35,227 nt of DNA from Gammaproteobacteria bacterium (GTDB taxonomy: Bacteria > Pseudomonadota > Gammaproteobacteria > Arenicellales > Poriferihabitantaceae), in assembly GCA_012103395.1 (NCBI GenBank), contig WLWV01000008.1, forward strand, positions 1-35,227. Reading direction: 5' to 3'. This document shows positions 7,895 through 16,271 of this stretch, one piece after another. Position 1 is the stretch's first letter. The number at the start of each line of letters is the position of its first letter. The notes under the pieces were generated by a model. The model was given only the letters and a program-made list of their open reading frames with translations, did not search any database and was not told the DNA's origin. A program made the position numbers and the translations under genes.

Positions 7895-7985
7895 TGACAA
7901 GTCAGCATTCAAGAAGGAGGTTAACATTGAAATAGATATGACACTAATGACAAAATGGAGGGAATTTATAAAGTATATGTCATAT
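7895..7985. promoter_or_regulatory. Candidate LysR operator region with repeated TGACA motifs
   Basis: The intergenic space between the DmdA-like and LysR genes has TGAC-N2-GTCA (7895-7904), two ATGACA direct repeats (7938-7943 and 7947-7952) and a reverse TGTCAT (7978-7983). ATATGACA (7936-7943) and TGTCATAT (7978-7985) form a perfect 8-bp inverted repeat. LysR regulators often bind dyads in the shared promoter of a divergent target. The motifs are seen; binding is inference. Confidence 0.35.
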
Positions 7986-8000
7986 TGCCATGAGACTTGA
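7915..8000 (+). other. Strong Shine-Dalgarno with a tiny leader ORF overlapping the lysR start
   Basis: AGGAGG (7915-7920) sits six bases before TTG AAA TAG (7927-7935), a two-codon minigene. In another frame, a 24-codon reading frame open from ATT 7926 (first ATG at 7938) ends at TGA 7998-8000, overlapping the LysR ATG at 7990. The LysR gene itself has no good ribosome-binding site. A leader that couples translation to lysR is possible; coding is unproven. Confidence 0.25.
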
Positions 8001-8877
8001 TACTGAATCACTCCGAACACTAAAAGCCATTGTCGACTCTGGCAGCTTAACTTTGGTCTCCAGAATACTGTCCATCACACCATCGGCGGTTAGTTGGAAG
8101 TTAAAGCGTTTAGAGCAGAGTGTTGGTAGGAAACTGATTCATCGGGATGGTCACACTATTGAGCCAACTGCGGATGGCAAACAGCTCCTTAGCTATGCTG
8201 AAATCATTCTTAGCACTCATGACGAAGCCGTACAGCAATTCTGTTTATCTGATCTCCAAGGGAGAATCAGAATAGGGATAACAGATGACATTGTCGTAAA
8301 ACAGCTGCCCAAGTTCATTGAAGGGTTTCAACGTCGTCATCCAAAGGTGAGATTGGAACTGAAAGTTGAACAGCAACTTACATTACTGAATTGGTTTGAT
8401 CAGCGCCAGATCGATGTGGCAGTGTTGCCTCTTGAGCCTCATAGGATCAGAGAGGAAGATACTCATTTGTGGGATGATGAGCTGATCTGGATCAAAAACA
8501 AAAATGTTGAATACTCGTTGGATGGCCCCGTTCCGCTGGTCACCTTTTCACCAAATTGTACTTATCGAAACGCCGCTATTGAGATGTTGAACGAAAATGG
8601 GGTTGACTACTATATCTGTATGGAGTGTCCAAGTCTCCAAGGAATCCGTACTATTATCTCATCAGGAATGGGGGTGACGTTGATTAATCGAGGGCTGATG
8701 GACCAAAGCCACTCTGAGTGGCCTCAGGGGGAAGTTTTTGCGATGGAGAGAAAAGTAACGTTCATTGCTCGTGCCACACCGCTGCTACCTCAACGCTTCA
8801 GAGAAATTATCGTTAATGAGTTGAAATCAGCATTAGTTGAAAATCCCAAGTCCAGTCGAAAATCACAGCTTCTCTAG
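7990..8877 (+). CDS. LysR-family transcriptional regulator
   Basis: A 295-residue LysR-type regulator. Residues about 1-60 form the winged helix-turn-helix: LDTESLRTLKAIVDSGSL, then ITPSAVSWKLKRLEQSVG and LIHRDGHTIEPTADG. Residues from about 88 (GRIRIGITDDIV) form the periplasmic-binding-like effector domain, with VDVAVLPLE-type strands in between. It is divergent from the DmdA-like gene across 178 bases, the classic arrangement for a regulator and its target. An in-frame stop just upstream (7969) fixes ATG 7990 as the only normal start, although it lacks a close Shine-Dalgarno. Its 3' end overlaps the convergent GT4 gene by 15 bases. The effector is unknown. Confidence 0.9.
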   Translation: MRLDTESLRTLKAIVDSGSLTLVSRILSITPSAVSWKLKRLEQSVGRKLIHRDGHTIEPTADGKQLLSYAEIILSTHDEAVQQFCLSDLQGRIRIGITDDIVVKQLPKFIEGFQRRHPKVRLELKVEQQLTLLNWFDQRQIDVAVLPLEPHRIREEDTHLWDDELIWIKNKNVEYSLDGPVPLVTFSPNCTYRNAAIEMLNENGVDYYICMECPSLQGIRTIISSGMGVTLINRGLMDQSHSEWPQGEVFAMERKVTFIARATPLLPQRFREIIVNELKSALVENPKSSRKSQLL

Positions 8878-10107
8878 CAGCTGATACAGGTCTTGGTGAT
8901 TACTGTTCATATCGAATGCCGATTGCACGATTTTGCTTCCGGCAAGCCCCTGTTTCTTTCGAAGAGAAGGGTTCTGAATGAGTTGAATAATTGCGTTGCT
9001 TAATGCTGTGTTGTCCCTCGATTTTACCAACAATCCGTTAGTCGAATGTTGAATGAGCTCGGGAACACCGGAAATGTCGGTTGAAATTACAGGTAGCCCC
9101 TGACTTTGAGCTTCAACCAATACATTGGGCAATCCATCTCGATCACCGTGTTCATCGATTTGACAGTTAAGTACGAAGAGGTCCGAAGACTGGTAGTGCT
9201 GCAACACGGTTTGTTGTGATTGCGGTCCGAGCCATTGTATTTTTCGCTCGATTTGTCGTTCCGTAGCTTGTCTTTTGAGCTCTTTCAACAAGGGTCCTCC
9301 ACCGATGTGAACGAATGTCCAATGTATGTCTAGGGGTAAACCTGCGAGCGCGCACAGCAAATCGGCATAACCTTTTTTGGCAACTGCTCTGCCAACACTT
9401 AATAAGATGACGGGTTGGTCGGGGTTGTCACCAATGCGTTCACTAAAGCTTGGTTGCGAGAGCGAAAAACGGCTGAGATCTAGACCGTGGTAGTTAAGCT
9501 TTATCTTCGCTGGCGTTTTGCTAATACTTCTTAAGTACTTCGTATTGGCTAATGTGCAAGTGGTAAGCCACTTGCACATATCAATTTTCTCCACTAGTTC
9601 CCACTCAGGGCTGGTCCAAATGTCTTTTGCATGAGCTGAACAGGCCCAGGGGAGCTGTCTAATTTCGCAGGCATATCGTGCCACGGAGGCAGGAGTGTGC
9701 AAAAAATGAACATAGACTCGTGGTATGTGCTGTGGAAGCTCTGCTGCCAGTACCGTCGCTTGCCCTAAACGCCGGACACGACTAGCTGTTCGGTCTCTTT
9801 TAAAATCTAACCACCAATTACCCAATACTCCAGACTTGGCAATTTGCTTACGCTTTTTCCAGATTGACCTAAAGAGCCTAAGTGGCTGTTGGTAGAGATA
9901 CTCAGGCAAGTACACCACGTTTGCATCGATTTCGTCGTGAATAGGGTGTGTCTTACTATCGGTAGGGCGCCTTAGTGAGTAGAGCGTAATGTCAAAACCG
10001 TGTTTTTCCAGTGAACGAATTTCCTGAGCAATAAACGTTTCGGACAATCTGGGGTAGCCTTTGAGCACAATGGCTAGTGGTGTACGCATAGGGGTCTGAA
10101 AATCCAA
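8863..10107 (-). CDS. Glycosyltransferase family 4 protein (WcaL-like)
   Basis: A 414-residue GT-B glycosyltransferase. The start LAIVLKGYPRLSETFIAQEI is the pattern of exopolysaccharide enzymes such as WcaL, followed by VHFLHTPASVARYA and ACSAHAKDIW. The C-terminal domain has ILLSVGRAVAKKGYADLL, FVHIGGGPLLKEL, DGLPNVLVEAQSQGLPVIST and ISGVPELI, the donor-sugar site. No membrane segment is evident, so it would act at the cytosolic face. It lies 99 bases downstream of the importer operon on the same strand, and its 3' end overlaps lysR by 15 bases. A second ATG six residues in is an alternative start. It contains a perfect 12-bp hairpin. It may share a pathway with the other glycan genes at 1120-5565. 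Confidence 0.82.
   Translation of the reverse strand: MDFQTPMRTPLAIVLKGYPRLSETFIAQEIRSLEKHGFDITLYSLRRPTDSKTHPIHDEIDANVVYLPEYLYQQPLRLFRSIWKKRKQIAKSGVLGNWWLDFKRDRTASRVRRLGQATVLAAELPQHIPRVYVHFLHTPASVARYACEIRQLPWACSAHAKDIWTSPEWELVEKIDMCKWLTTCTLANTKYLRSISKTPAKIKLNYHGLDLSRFSLSQPSFSERIGDNPDQPVILLSVGRAVAKKGYADLLCALAGLPLDIHWTFVHIGGGPLLKELKRQATERQIERKIQWLGPQSQQTVLQHYQSSDLFVLNCQIDEHGDRDGLPNVLVEAQSQGLPVISTDISGVPELIQHSTNGLLVKSRDNTALSNAIIQLIQNPSLRKKQGLAGSKIVQSAFDMNSNHQDLYQLLEKL
9552..9579. repeat. Perfect 12-bp hairpin inside the GT4 gene
   Basis: ATGTGCAAGTGG (9552-9563), loop TAAG (9564-9567), then CCACTTGCACAT (9568-9579): a 28-base perfect stem-loop fully inside coding sequence. In the gene's frame it encodes Met-Cys-Lys-Trp-Leu-Thr-Thr-Cys-Thr-Leu. 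Such a long exact arm is unlikely to be needed for coding. It could arise from template-switch correction during replication or act on the mRNA. Confidence 0.85.
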
Positions 10108-10206
10108 GAGTGTATAAAATGCAGTAGAGCAACCGGTCTAAATACATGATTAGGGTTGACGGCTTGCTCCGCTATTGAGTGTCCGTCGCATTGGTGATCG
10201 AGATGC

Positions 10207-11379
10207 CTATTTGTAGGGGTCTGCAGCGTCCCGTAGCCCATCTCCAAAGAAGTTAAAAGCCAAAATAATCACAACTACGGGTAAAACAGGCAAGATAAGC
10301 CATGGATAAAGTGCGATTACATTAATATTTTGAGCCTCATTAAGTAGCACGCCCCAACTCGTAATCGGCGGTCTCAATCCCAACCCCAGAAAGGATAATG
10401 CGGTTTCTCCCAGAATCATGCCGGGTATTGAAAGCGTGGCGGAGGCGATAATGTGACTGGAAAACCCGGGCAAGAGATGTTTGGAGATAATCCTACTTGG
10501 TTTTGCTCCCATTAGCTTTGCCGCCGTGCAGTAATCTTCTTCCCTTAAGGCGAGTAGTTTGGAGCGCACGGCGCGAGCTAGTCCAGTCCAGTCCAATAAG
10601 GCGAGGATGATGGTAATGCCGAAAAATACCAGAATGGGGCTCCATGTTACCGGTAGGATAGCGGACAGGGCCATCCACAAAGGCAACTCTGGAAATGATC
10701 GAATAATCTCAATGGTTCGCTGAACCACTGAGTCGACCCACCCACCATAGTATCCCGCCAAACCACCAAGCAGCAGTCCGAGAAACAAACTGACAATTAT
10801 GCCGCCTAAACCAATCAAGAGCGAAATTCTAGCGCCATAGACAATTCGGGAGAAAACATCTCGGCCTAATCGGTCTGTTCCGAAAACAAAGAACGTGGCA
10901 TCTTCAGCAGGACAAACAAAATGAAAATTGGCATCAAAGATCCCCCAAAACTGGTATTCATCACCTTGACATAAAAAACGAAGTGGATGTACTTTTTCAA
11001 GGTTAGGCGTGTACTCCCTTTTCAGGTTCTCCATGTCTAGGTAATAGTCATAGCCGTATACGAACGGCCCAATAAACGCGCCTTCGTGGAAAAGATGGAC
11101 TCTTTGTGGTGGTGCGTAAATGTACTCAGTATTGCGAGTGTGTAGATTATAGGGAGAGACTAATTCGGAAACGAGTGTCGATGCGTACATGATCAGCAGT
11201 ATCAAACCAGAGAAAACCGCTAATTTATGCCTCTTTAGCTTCCACCACATGAGCTGATGGCGAGATGCAAAGAAATACTTTTCCTGTTCGGCGCTGAGTT
11301 TTTCGACGGAAAGAGGGTCGAACTTCGCCGTTGAGGTATAGTGCTTTGTATTCGCTTCACTGTTTCGCTGAGAGTTCAT
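10207..11379 (-). CDS. Peptide-type ABC transporter permease (OppC/YejE-like)
   Basis: Inner-membrane permease of 390 residues, second of the two channel subunits of an oligopeptide-family importer. A cytoplasmic N-terminus of about 50 residues leads to the first membrane helix (KLAVFSGLILLIMYASTLV). A long periplasmic segment of roughly 95 residues follows, ending in FVFGTDRLGRDVFSRI, then five more helices. The EAA loop that contacts the ATPase is GLARAVRSKLLALREEDYC with AAKLMGAKPSRII. The long first loop is a YejE-like trait. GGAGGAGA lies just before the ATG, and ATGA overlaps the upstream permease stop (11376-11379), indicating translational coupling. Substrate unknown. Confidence 0.88.
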   Translation of the reverse strand: MNSQRNSEANTKHYTSTAKFDPLSVEKLSAEQEKYFFASRHQLMWWKLKRHKLAVFSGLILLIMYASTLVSELVSPYNLHTRNTEYIYAPPQRVHLFHEGAFIGPFVYGYDYYLDMENLKREYTPNLEKVHPLRFLCQGDEYQFWGIFDANFHFVCPAEDATFFVFGTDRLGRDVFSRIVYGARISLLIGLGGIIVSLFLGLLLGGLAGYYGGWVDSVVQRTIEIIRSFPELPLWMALSAILPVTWSPILVFFGITIILALLDWTGLARAVRSKLLALREEDYCTAAKLMGAKPSRIISKHLLPGFSSHIIASATLSIPGMILGETALSFLGLGLRPPITSWGVLLNEAQNINVIALYPWLILPVLPVVVIILAFNFFGDGLRDAADPYK

Positions 11380-12374
11380 TGTATCTCCTCCCCATAGAGT
11401 CTGATTCTAGGGTCAAGCCAAGCGAGCAACAGATCTGAAATCAACATTCCGACCACTGTCAGTATTGCCAGAAATAGTAAGAAAGTGCCCGCTAGATACA
11501 TATCTTGACTCTGCAATGCATTCAGAAGCATTGGTCCAGTGGTTGGTAAAGAAAGCACAATAGCTGTTATTTCAGCTCCAGAGATAACACTAGGCAGTAG
11601 ACTGCCTATGTCAGCGATAAAGAAGTTCAAAGCCATGCGCAAGGGATATTTCATCAACAATTTTGAAGGTGCTAACCCCTTGGCTTTGCCGGTGAGTACA
11701 TATTGTTTTTCCAATTCATCAAGTAGATTGGCTCTAAGTCTTCTAATCATCCCCGCTGTGCCTGAAGTACCAATAACGATGACGGGTATCCACAAATGCT
11801 CTAAGACAGACTTGAACTTGTTCCAACTCCAGGGTTGATCCATGTACTGCGGATCCATGAGGCCGCCTATGGAGGTGCCAAACCAAACATTCGCGAAATA
11901 CAACATCACCAATGCCAGTAGAAAATTTGGGATAGCTAGCCCCAAAAATCCTAGGAGAGTTAGCCCATAATCTCCCCAACTGTATTGATGAGTGGCGGAA
12001 TAGATGCCAATAGGGAATGCGATGGCCCAGGTGAAGATGATCGTGATAATAGAAACGATGATGGTCAACCAGATGCGGTCGCCCATCACTTCTCTTACAG
12101 GTAGGTCGTATTCAAACGAGTAACCATAATCTCCGACAAAAAAACCAGTTACCCAGTCATAATATTGCAGAAGAAAGGGTTGATCCAATCCATATTGTTG
12201 TCTCAGGAATTTGATCTTATCCGGGTCAACGGATTCTCCCTGGCTTTCAAGCTCGGCGATATGCGTTTCAAGATAGTCTCCCGGGGGGAGTTGAATGATG
12301 ACAAAGATGATGAAGCTGATTGCCAACAAAGTTGGGATCATCGTTAATAGGCGTCTTAGAACGTAATAAAACAT
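11376..12374 (-). CDS. Peptide-type ABC transporter permease (OppB/DppB-like)
   Basis: Inner-membrane permease of 332 residues. It begins YYVLRRLLTMIPTLLAISFI, the conserved first helix of DppB/OppB proteins. The periplasmic part contains LRQQYGLDQPFLLQYYDWV and GDYGYSFEYDLPV; the EAA loop is ANLLDELEKQYVLTGKAKGL with PSKLLMKYPLR; the C-terminus LLLAWLDPRIRLYGEE is typical of the family. Six membrane helices are expected. It starts nine bases after the binding-protein stop and overlaps the next permease by four bases, so it is the third gene of the importer operon. Confidence 0.9.
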   Translation of the reverse strand: MFYYVLRRLLTMIPTLLAISFIIFVIIQLPPGDYLETHIAELESQGESVDPDKIKFLRQQYGLDQPFLLQYYDWVTGFFVGDYGYSFEYDLPVREVMGDRIWLTIIVSIITIIFTWAIAFPIGIYSATHQYSWGDYGLTLLGFLGLAIPNFLLALVMLYFANVWFGTSIGGLMDPQYMDQPWSWNKFKSVLEHLWIPVIVIGTSGTAGMIRRLRANLLDELEKQYVLTGKAKGLAPSKLLMKYPLRMALNFFIADIGSLLPSVISGAEITAIVLSLPTTGPMLLNALQSQDMYLAGTFLLFLAILTVVGMLISDLLLAWLDPRIRLYGEEIQ

Positions 12375-12383
12375 AGACTTAAT

Positions 12384-14345
12384 TTATTCCTGGTTTTCGA
12401 ACCAAAATGTGTCTGGTTTATATACGCCGAAATACGCCGTGGGCTCCCAGCCGAAGCTGGCTGTTTCCGGCACATTCTTCAGCTTATTATTGACCACTAT
12501 GGGTTGCGGGACGCCACAAATGAGCCCAATACTGAAAACTTGTTGGGCGTTAATATCAAGAATCTCATGCCAAATTTCAGTTCTCTCATCGAGACGACTT
12601 GATTCACTCCATTGGTGATAAAGTTCCATCAATCGCTGACCTTCGGGTATATCTGGAGCTTCTCCTACACCACCGTTACTTTCAGCATATTGCCCCCACT
12701 TAGGCCATTGAAGTTGATTTTGGTGGGTAGGGGCGAAAGATTCCGGGCTCATGTTCGCTGTCGGAGTTCCGTTGTCGATGCCGTTGAACATTGCCATCAT
12801 GGCCTCGCCCGAAAAAACTCTCTCCCGAAACACCTCGCGTTGAGAGGGCTTTGTGTGTAATTTAATTCCCACTTTTTTCCAACTTTCCCCCACCAACTCA
12901 AGAATGTCGGTTTCCTCTGTGCTTTCTCCTGCGGTTTGTAGGATTATCTCTACAGGTTCACCATTTTCCATCAATCGTATACCGCGGTCATCTCGATCAG
13001 TTAGCCCGAGTGCATCCAGCATTTTATTTGCTTGGTCGATATCATAATGAGCCCAAGCAGTCTGATACTCAGGCTTAAACAGTGAACATTGTGGAAGTAC
13101 AGTATTATTGGATTCAAGCGCTAAGCCGAAATAGATCACCTGATTGATTTCCCGTCGATTAATGCTAATGGATAGCGCACGGCGAAAATTAGTGTTACGA
13201 ACCAGTTTTCGCCAAATCGGATTGTTGCTATTCAAATTAGGATATATTGCAAGCTGTGCACCAGTCCCGTTACTCCACAATCGCACAGAAAAATCGTTGC
13301 GTTGTTCGCCGCCCTTAAGAAAAGTGTAATTATCCAAACGAATGTACCGCCCTTGCAGATCAGATTCTCCAGCCCCGGTTTTAGCGGCAACAAGGCTTTT
13401 ACTGGTAATCTGGATGATGACTTCATCAATATATGGTAGCTGGTGGCCTGCTTCATCGACTCGGTAATAATAAGGATTGCGAGTAAAAACAAACCGTTCT
13501 GATGGTGGGCGAGTGGTATTCACCCAAGGTTGCAGCATCGGTAATTTGGGGTTGTCGTTTTTATACGGGTGATTATGTCGATGATGCAGTCCAGCCCAGT
13601 TTCTCACGCCAGTCTCCTCAACGAGCGCTGCTAGCTTTTCTTCGTTAGCATAGCTGATATGGAATTGTTTAGAATAGTGTTTTGGGGCGTAAAGAAATAG
13701 TGGCCTTGGGCCCGCAATAGCAGGCAGGAAAAATGGATTTGGTTTTTGCCAGCTATATCGTACCGTTGTGTCATCTGGAAATTCGACTATAGGCGGCTCG
13801 TCATTAACCAGTAATGCTTTGGGAACGCCAAAAGGATATAGCTCATCGTTGTTTAGTACGTCTTCCCAAAAGTATTTAAAATCTTCACTGGTAAAGGGTG
13901 CACCGTCTGACCATTTATGGCCTTTACGTAAGTGAAAAGTAAATATTCGGCCTTCTTGAACGTCAAAACTTTTCAAAATATCTGCTTTAAATGCAAGGGT
14001 TTCATCATATCCCACTAGTCGGGAATATCCATAAACCATCATCATTCGAATATCTTTGGTACGACCCATTAACATCCTTAATTGGCCGCCATGTTTACCG
14101 CTTGTCTTACCTGTTTCTACCAGATTGACAACTTGAGGTTCCAAAGGCAATCTGTTGGAAATAGGGGGTGGAGTAGGTTTTTTAAGTCGCTGAAAATTCT
14201 CACTATTGAAGTAGTCAGTATCAATATAGGTTTGGCTGTTCGCCCATGAACATGAAACAAATGCAAGCGTGCTCACAATGAAAAAGAGCGTGGAAATCGG
14301 TTTCACTAGGAAGTCGGTGAGCGAGAGTAATGCCTGCTTAGTCAA
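12384..14345 (-). CDS. ABC transporter substrate-binding protein, family 5 (peptide-type)
   Basis: Periplasmic solute-binding protein of 653 residues, larger than DppA/OppA (about 535-545). A signal sequence with a hydrophobic core around residues 15-32 (ISTLFFIVSTLAFVS) is followed by SWANS; cleavage after Ala is likely, though Cys32 makes a lipoprotein reading possible. Family 5 features are FTFHLRKGHKWSDGAPFTSE, PYYYRVDEAGHQLPYIDEV and NTNFRRALSISINRREI. The start is TTG overlapping the ATPase stop (TTGA, 14342-14345), with GAGGG well placed upstream. It should define the importer's ligand, probably a peptide or peptide-like compound; YejA-like systems import longer peptides. Confidence 0.88.
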   Translation of the reverse strand: MTKQALLSLTDFLVKPISTLFFIVSTLAFVSCSWANSQTYIDTDYFNSENFQRLKKPTPPPISNRLPLEPQVVNLVETGKTSGKHGGQLRMLMGRTKDIRMMMVYGYSRLVGYDETLAFKADILKSFDVQEGRIFTFHLRKGHKWSDGAPFTSEDFKYFWEDVLNNDELYPFGVPKALLVNDEPPIVEFPDDTTVRYSWQKPNPFFLPAIAGPRPLFLYAPKHYSKQFHISYANEEKLAALVEETGVRNWAGLHHRHNHPYKNDNPKLPMLQPWVNTTRPPSERFVFTRNPYYYRVDEAGHQLPYIDEVIIQITSKSLVAAKTGAGESDLQGRYIRLDNYTFLKGGEQRNDFSVRLWSNGTGAQLAIYPNLNSNNPIWRKLVRNTNFRRALSISINRREINQVIYFGLALESNNTVLPQCSLFKPEYQTAWAHYDIDQANKMLDALGLTDRDDRGIRLMENGEPVEIILQTAGESTEETDILELVGESWKKVGIKLHTKPSQREVFRERVFSGEAMMAMFNGIDNGTPTANMSPESFAPTHQNQLQWPKWGQYAESNGGVGEAPDIPEGQRLMELYHQWSESSRLDERTEIWHEILDINAQQVFSIGLICGVPQPIVVNNKLKNVPETASFGWEPTAYFGVYKPDTFWFENQE

Positions 14346-16204
14346 TGTGGGTCCCTCGATCTGACGAAATGATTGGGTTCAACTTCAATGAGAGAATATC
14401 GTCCATCGGATTTTTCCTGGTATTCATCAGGCCACAATAAATCGGCTCCGGGTTCACTAATAAGGTCGAAGTTAAGCGGGGTGTTGAGATCGGGAACGGG
14501 GATCGAGGACAATAATGACTTTGTATAGGGGTGAATTGGGTTCTCGAATAATGCTTTCCTATCTGCCACCTCAACGAATTTGCCTTTATACATTACCGCA
14601 ATTCGATCAGAGATATAGTCCACTACGGCGAGATTATGGGTGACAAATAGGTAGCTCAAACCTAATTCAGTTTGCAGGTCTTTCATCAGGTTTAGAACCT
14701 GAGCCTGAATTGAGACATCAAGAGCGGAAACCGGCTCATCACAAATGAGAAGTTCCGGCTGTAATGCCAATGCACGAGCAATACCGATACGTTGTCTTTG
14801 CCCACCTGAAAAGCTATGTGGGTACCTCCTGAGGTATCTTGAATCAAGGCCCACGAGTCGCATTAATTCACTGGCCGCTTCGATTTGGTAATCCATATTG
14901 CCAAGATTATGAATTACCATCGGTTCACGAATGATGTCAAATACGGTCATGCTGGGGTTTAAAGACCCAACGGGATCCTGGAAAATATATTGCACCTTAC
15001 ATCGATATTCGAATAGGGCCTCGTTATCAAGTTGTTCCACGTTCATTGGCGAGCCGGAGTCGTCGAAGATAATATTGCCACTGTCGGGTACCAGTGCGCG
15101 AACAAGCATCTTACTAAGTGTTGACTTCCCGCTACCACTTTCTCCCACCAATCCAAGCGATTCTCCTCGATAGAGGTCAAAGTTAACATCGTCCACGGCG
15201 ATGACTCTGGGCGCATTGGTTTGGAATGACCAGGCATGACTTCTGGCACCGAAACTCTTATTTAGGTTACGGACACTTAAGATAATCTTGGACTGGTTCA
15301 CTTGATTGAGGTTGTTTCTACTTTTCAGAAACTCGCCCACCTCAGCCTTAATTTCTCTAAGGGGAGTCAGTCGCTCACCAGGCTTTAAGTTGAATCTTGG
15401 TACGGCATGCAGTAATGCCTCAGTATACCTATGCTGAGGATCGTTGAAGATATGTTCCACAGTGCCTGATTCCATCACTTCTCCATGGTAGATAACCACG
15501 ACTTCATCCGCCACGTTCGCCACGACTCCAAGATCATGAGTGATCATCAATACCGCCATATTCAGCTCGGTTTGGAAGGATCGAATCAGTTTTAAAATTT
15601 GTGCCTGAATAGTGACATCCAGAGCGGTCGTCGGCTCGTCGGCGATAAGCAATGAAGGGTGACAGATCAATGCCATAGCAATCATCGCACGTTGCCTCAT
15701 TCCCCCAGATAACTCAAAGGGATAAAGATTCACTGCCATTTCGGCGTTTGAAAAGCCCACAAGCCCCAGCATTTCAACGGTGAGGTTCAATCCTTCTTTT
15801 TTGCCAATCTCCTGGTGCAGAAACAGCGCTTCACTGATTTGGTCACCAATGGTATGCAAAGGCGAAAGTGAGACCATCGGCTCCTGAAAAATCAACGAAA
15901 TACTACCCCCACGCAAATCTCGCATGGCCTCGCTATCAGGATGAAGGTTGGTAACATCAACATCGACTAATTGTTTTTCCTCATCGTTGAGGATAATACT
16001 TCCCGCGGTAATCTCACCATTCGCTGGTAACAGATTCATGATTGCCTTAGAAATGACAGACTTACCAGAACCTGATTCACCAACTAATGCAACCGTTTTC
16101 CCCCGATAAAGATCGAATGACACACCCTTAACCGCATCCACATTGGTGCCGTGGACGTGAAATTTAACAGAAAGGTCTTGAATTGAGAGTAGAGGCTTTA
16201 GCAT
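14342..16204 (-). CDS. Peptide-type ABC transporter ATP-binding protein with two fused ATPase domains (YejF-like)
   Basis: A 620-residue protein joining two ABC ATPase domains that are separate genes (DppD and DppF types) in many operons. Domain 1: Walker A GESGSGKS at 42-49, signature ELSGGMRQR near 164-172, Walker B LLIADEP near 185-191. Domain 2: Walker A GESGSGKS at 354-361, signature SFSGGQRQR, Walker B LLICDEPVSALD. Each is followed by the oligopeptide-family C-terminal extension (DPQHRYTEALL; NPIHPYTKSLL). It energises import through the two permeases below. It is first in the four-gene importer and lies 67 bases after the oxygenase gene on the same strand. No clear ribosome-binding site precedes ATG 16204. 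Confidence 0.93.
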   Translation of the reverse strand: MLKPLLSIQDLSVKFHVHGTNVDAVKGVSFDLYRGKTVALVGESGSGKSVISKAIMNLLPANGEITAGSIILNDEEKQLVDVDVTNLHPDSEAMRDLRGGSISLIFQEPMVSLSPLHTIGDQISEALFLHQEIGKKEGLNLTVEMLGLVGFSNAEMAVNLYPFELSGGMRQRAMIAMALICHPSLLIADEPTTALDVTIQAQILKLIRSFQTELNMAVLMITHDLGVVANVADEVVVIYHGEVMESGTVEHIFNDPQHRYTEALLHAVPRFNLKPGERLTPLREIKAEVGEFLKSRNNLNQVNQSKIILSVRNLNKSFGARSHAWSFQTNAPRVIAVDDVNFDLYRGESLGLVGESGSGKSTLSKMLVRALVPDSGNIIFDDSGSPMNVEQLDNEALFEYRCKVQYIFQDPVGSLNPSMTVFDIIREPMVIHNLGNMDYQIEAASELMRLVGLDSRYLRRYPHSFSGGQRQRIGIARALALQPELLICDEPVSALDVSIQAQVLNLMKDLQTELGLSYLFVTHNLAVVDYISDRIAVMYKGKFVEVADRKALFENPIHPYTKSLLSSIPVPDLNTPLNFDLISEPGADLLWPDEYQEKSDGRYSLIEVEPNHFVRSRDPH

Positions 16205-16271
16205 AGGATAATTCAGGATCTCATTGTTCTAAGGGTTGGTTGCGGTTTGGAGTAACATTGCTTTCGCCAAG

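Noticed and set aside
8708-8722. GCCACT/AGTGGC hairpin inside lysR
   Set aside because: A 6-bp stem is expected by chance in coding sequence of this length.
14223-14345. Lipoprotein signal in the family 5 binding protein (Cys32)
   Set aside because: The residues before the Cys (FVS) do not fit a good lipobox, while SWANS offers an ordinary cleavage site; left open but not called.
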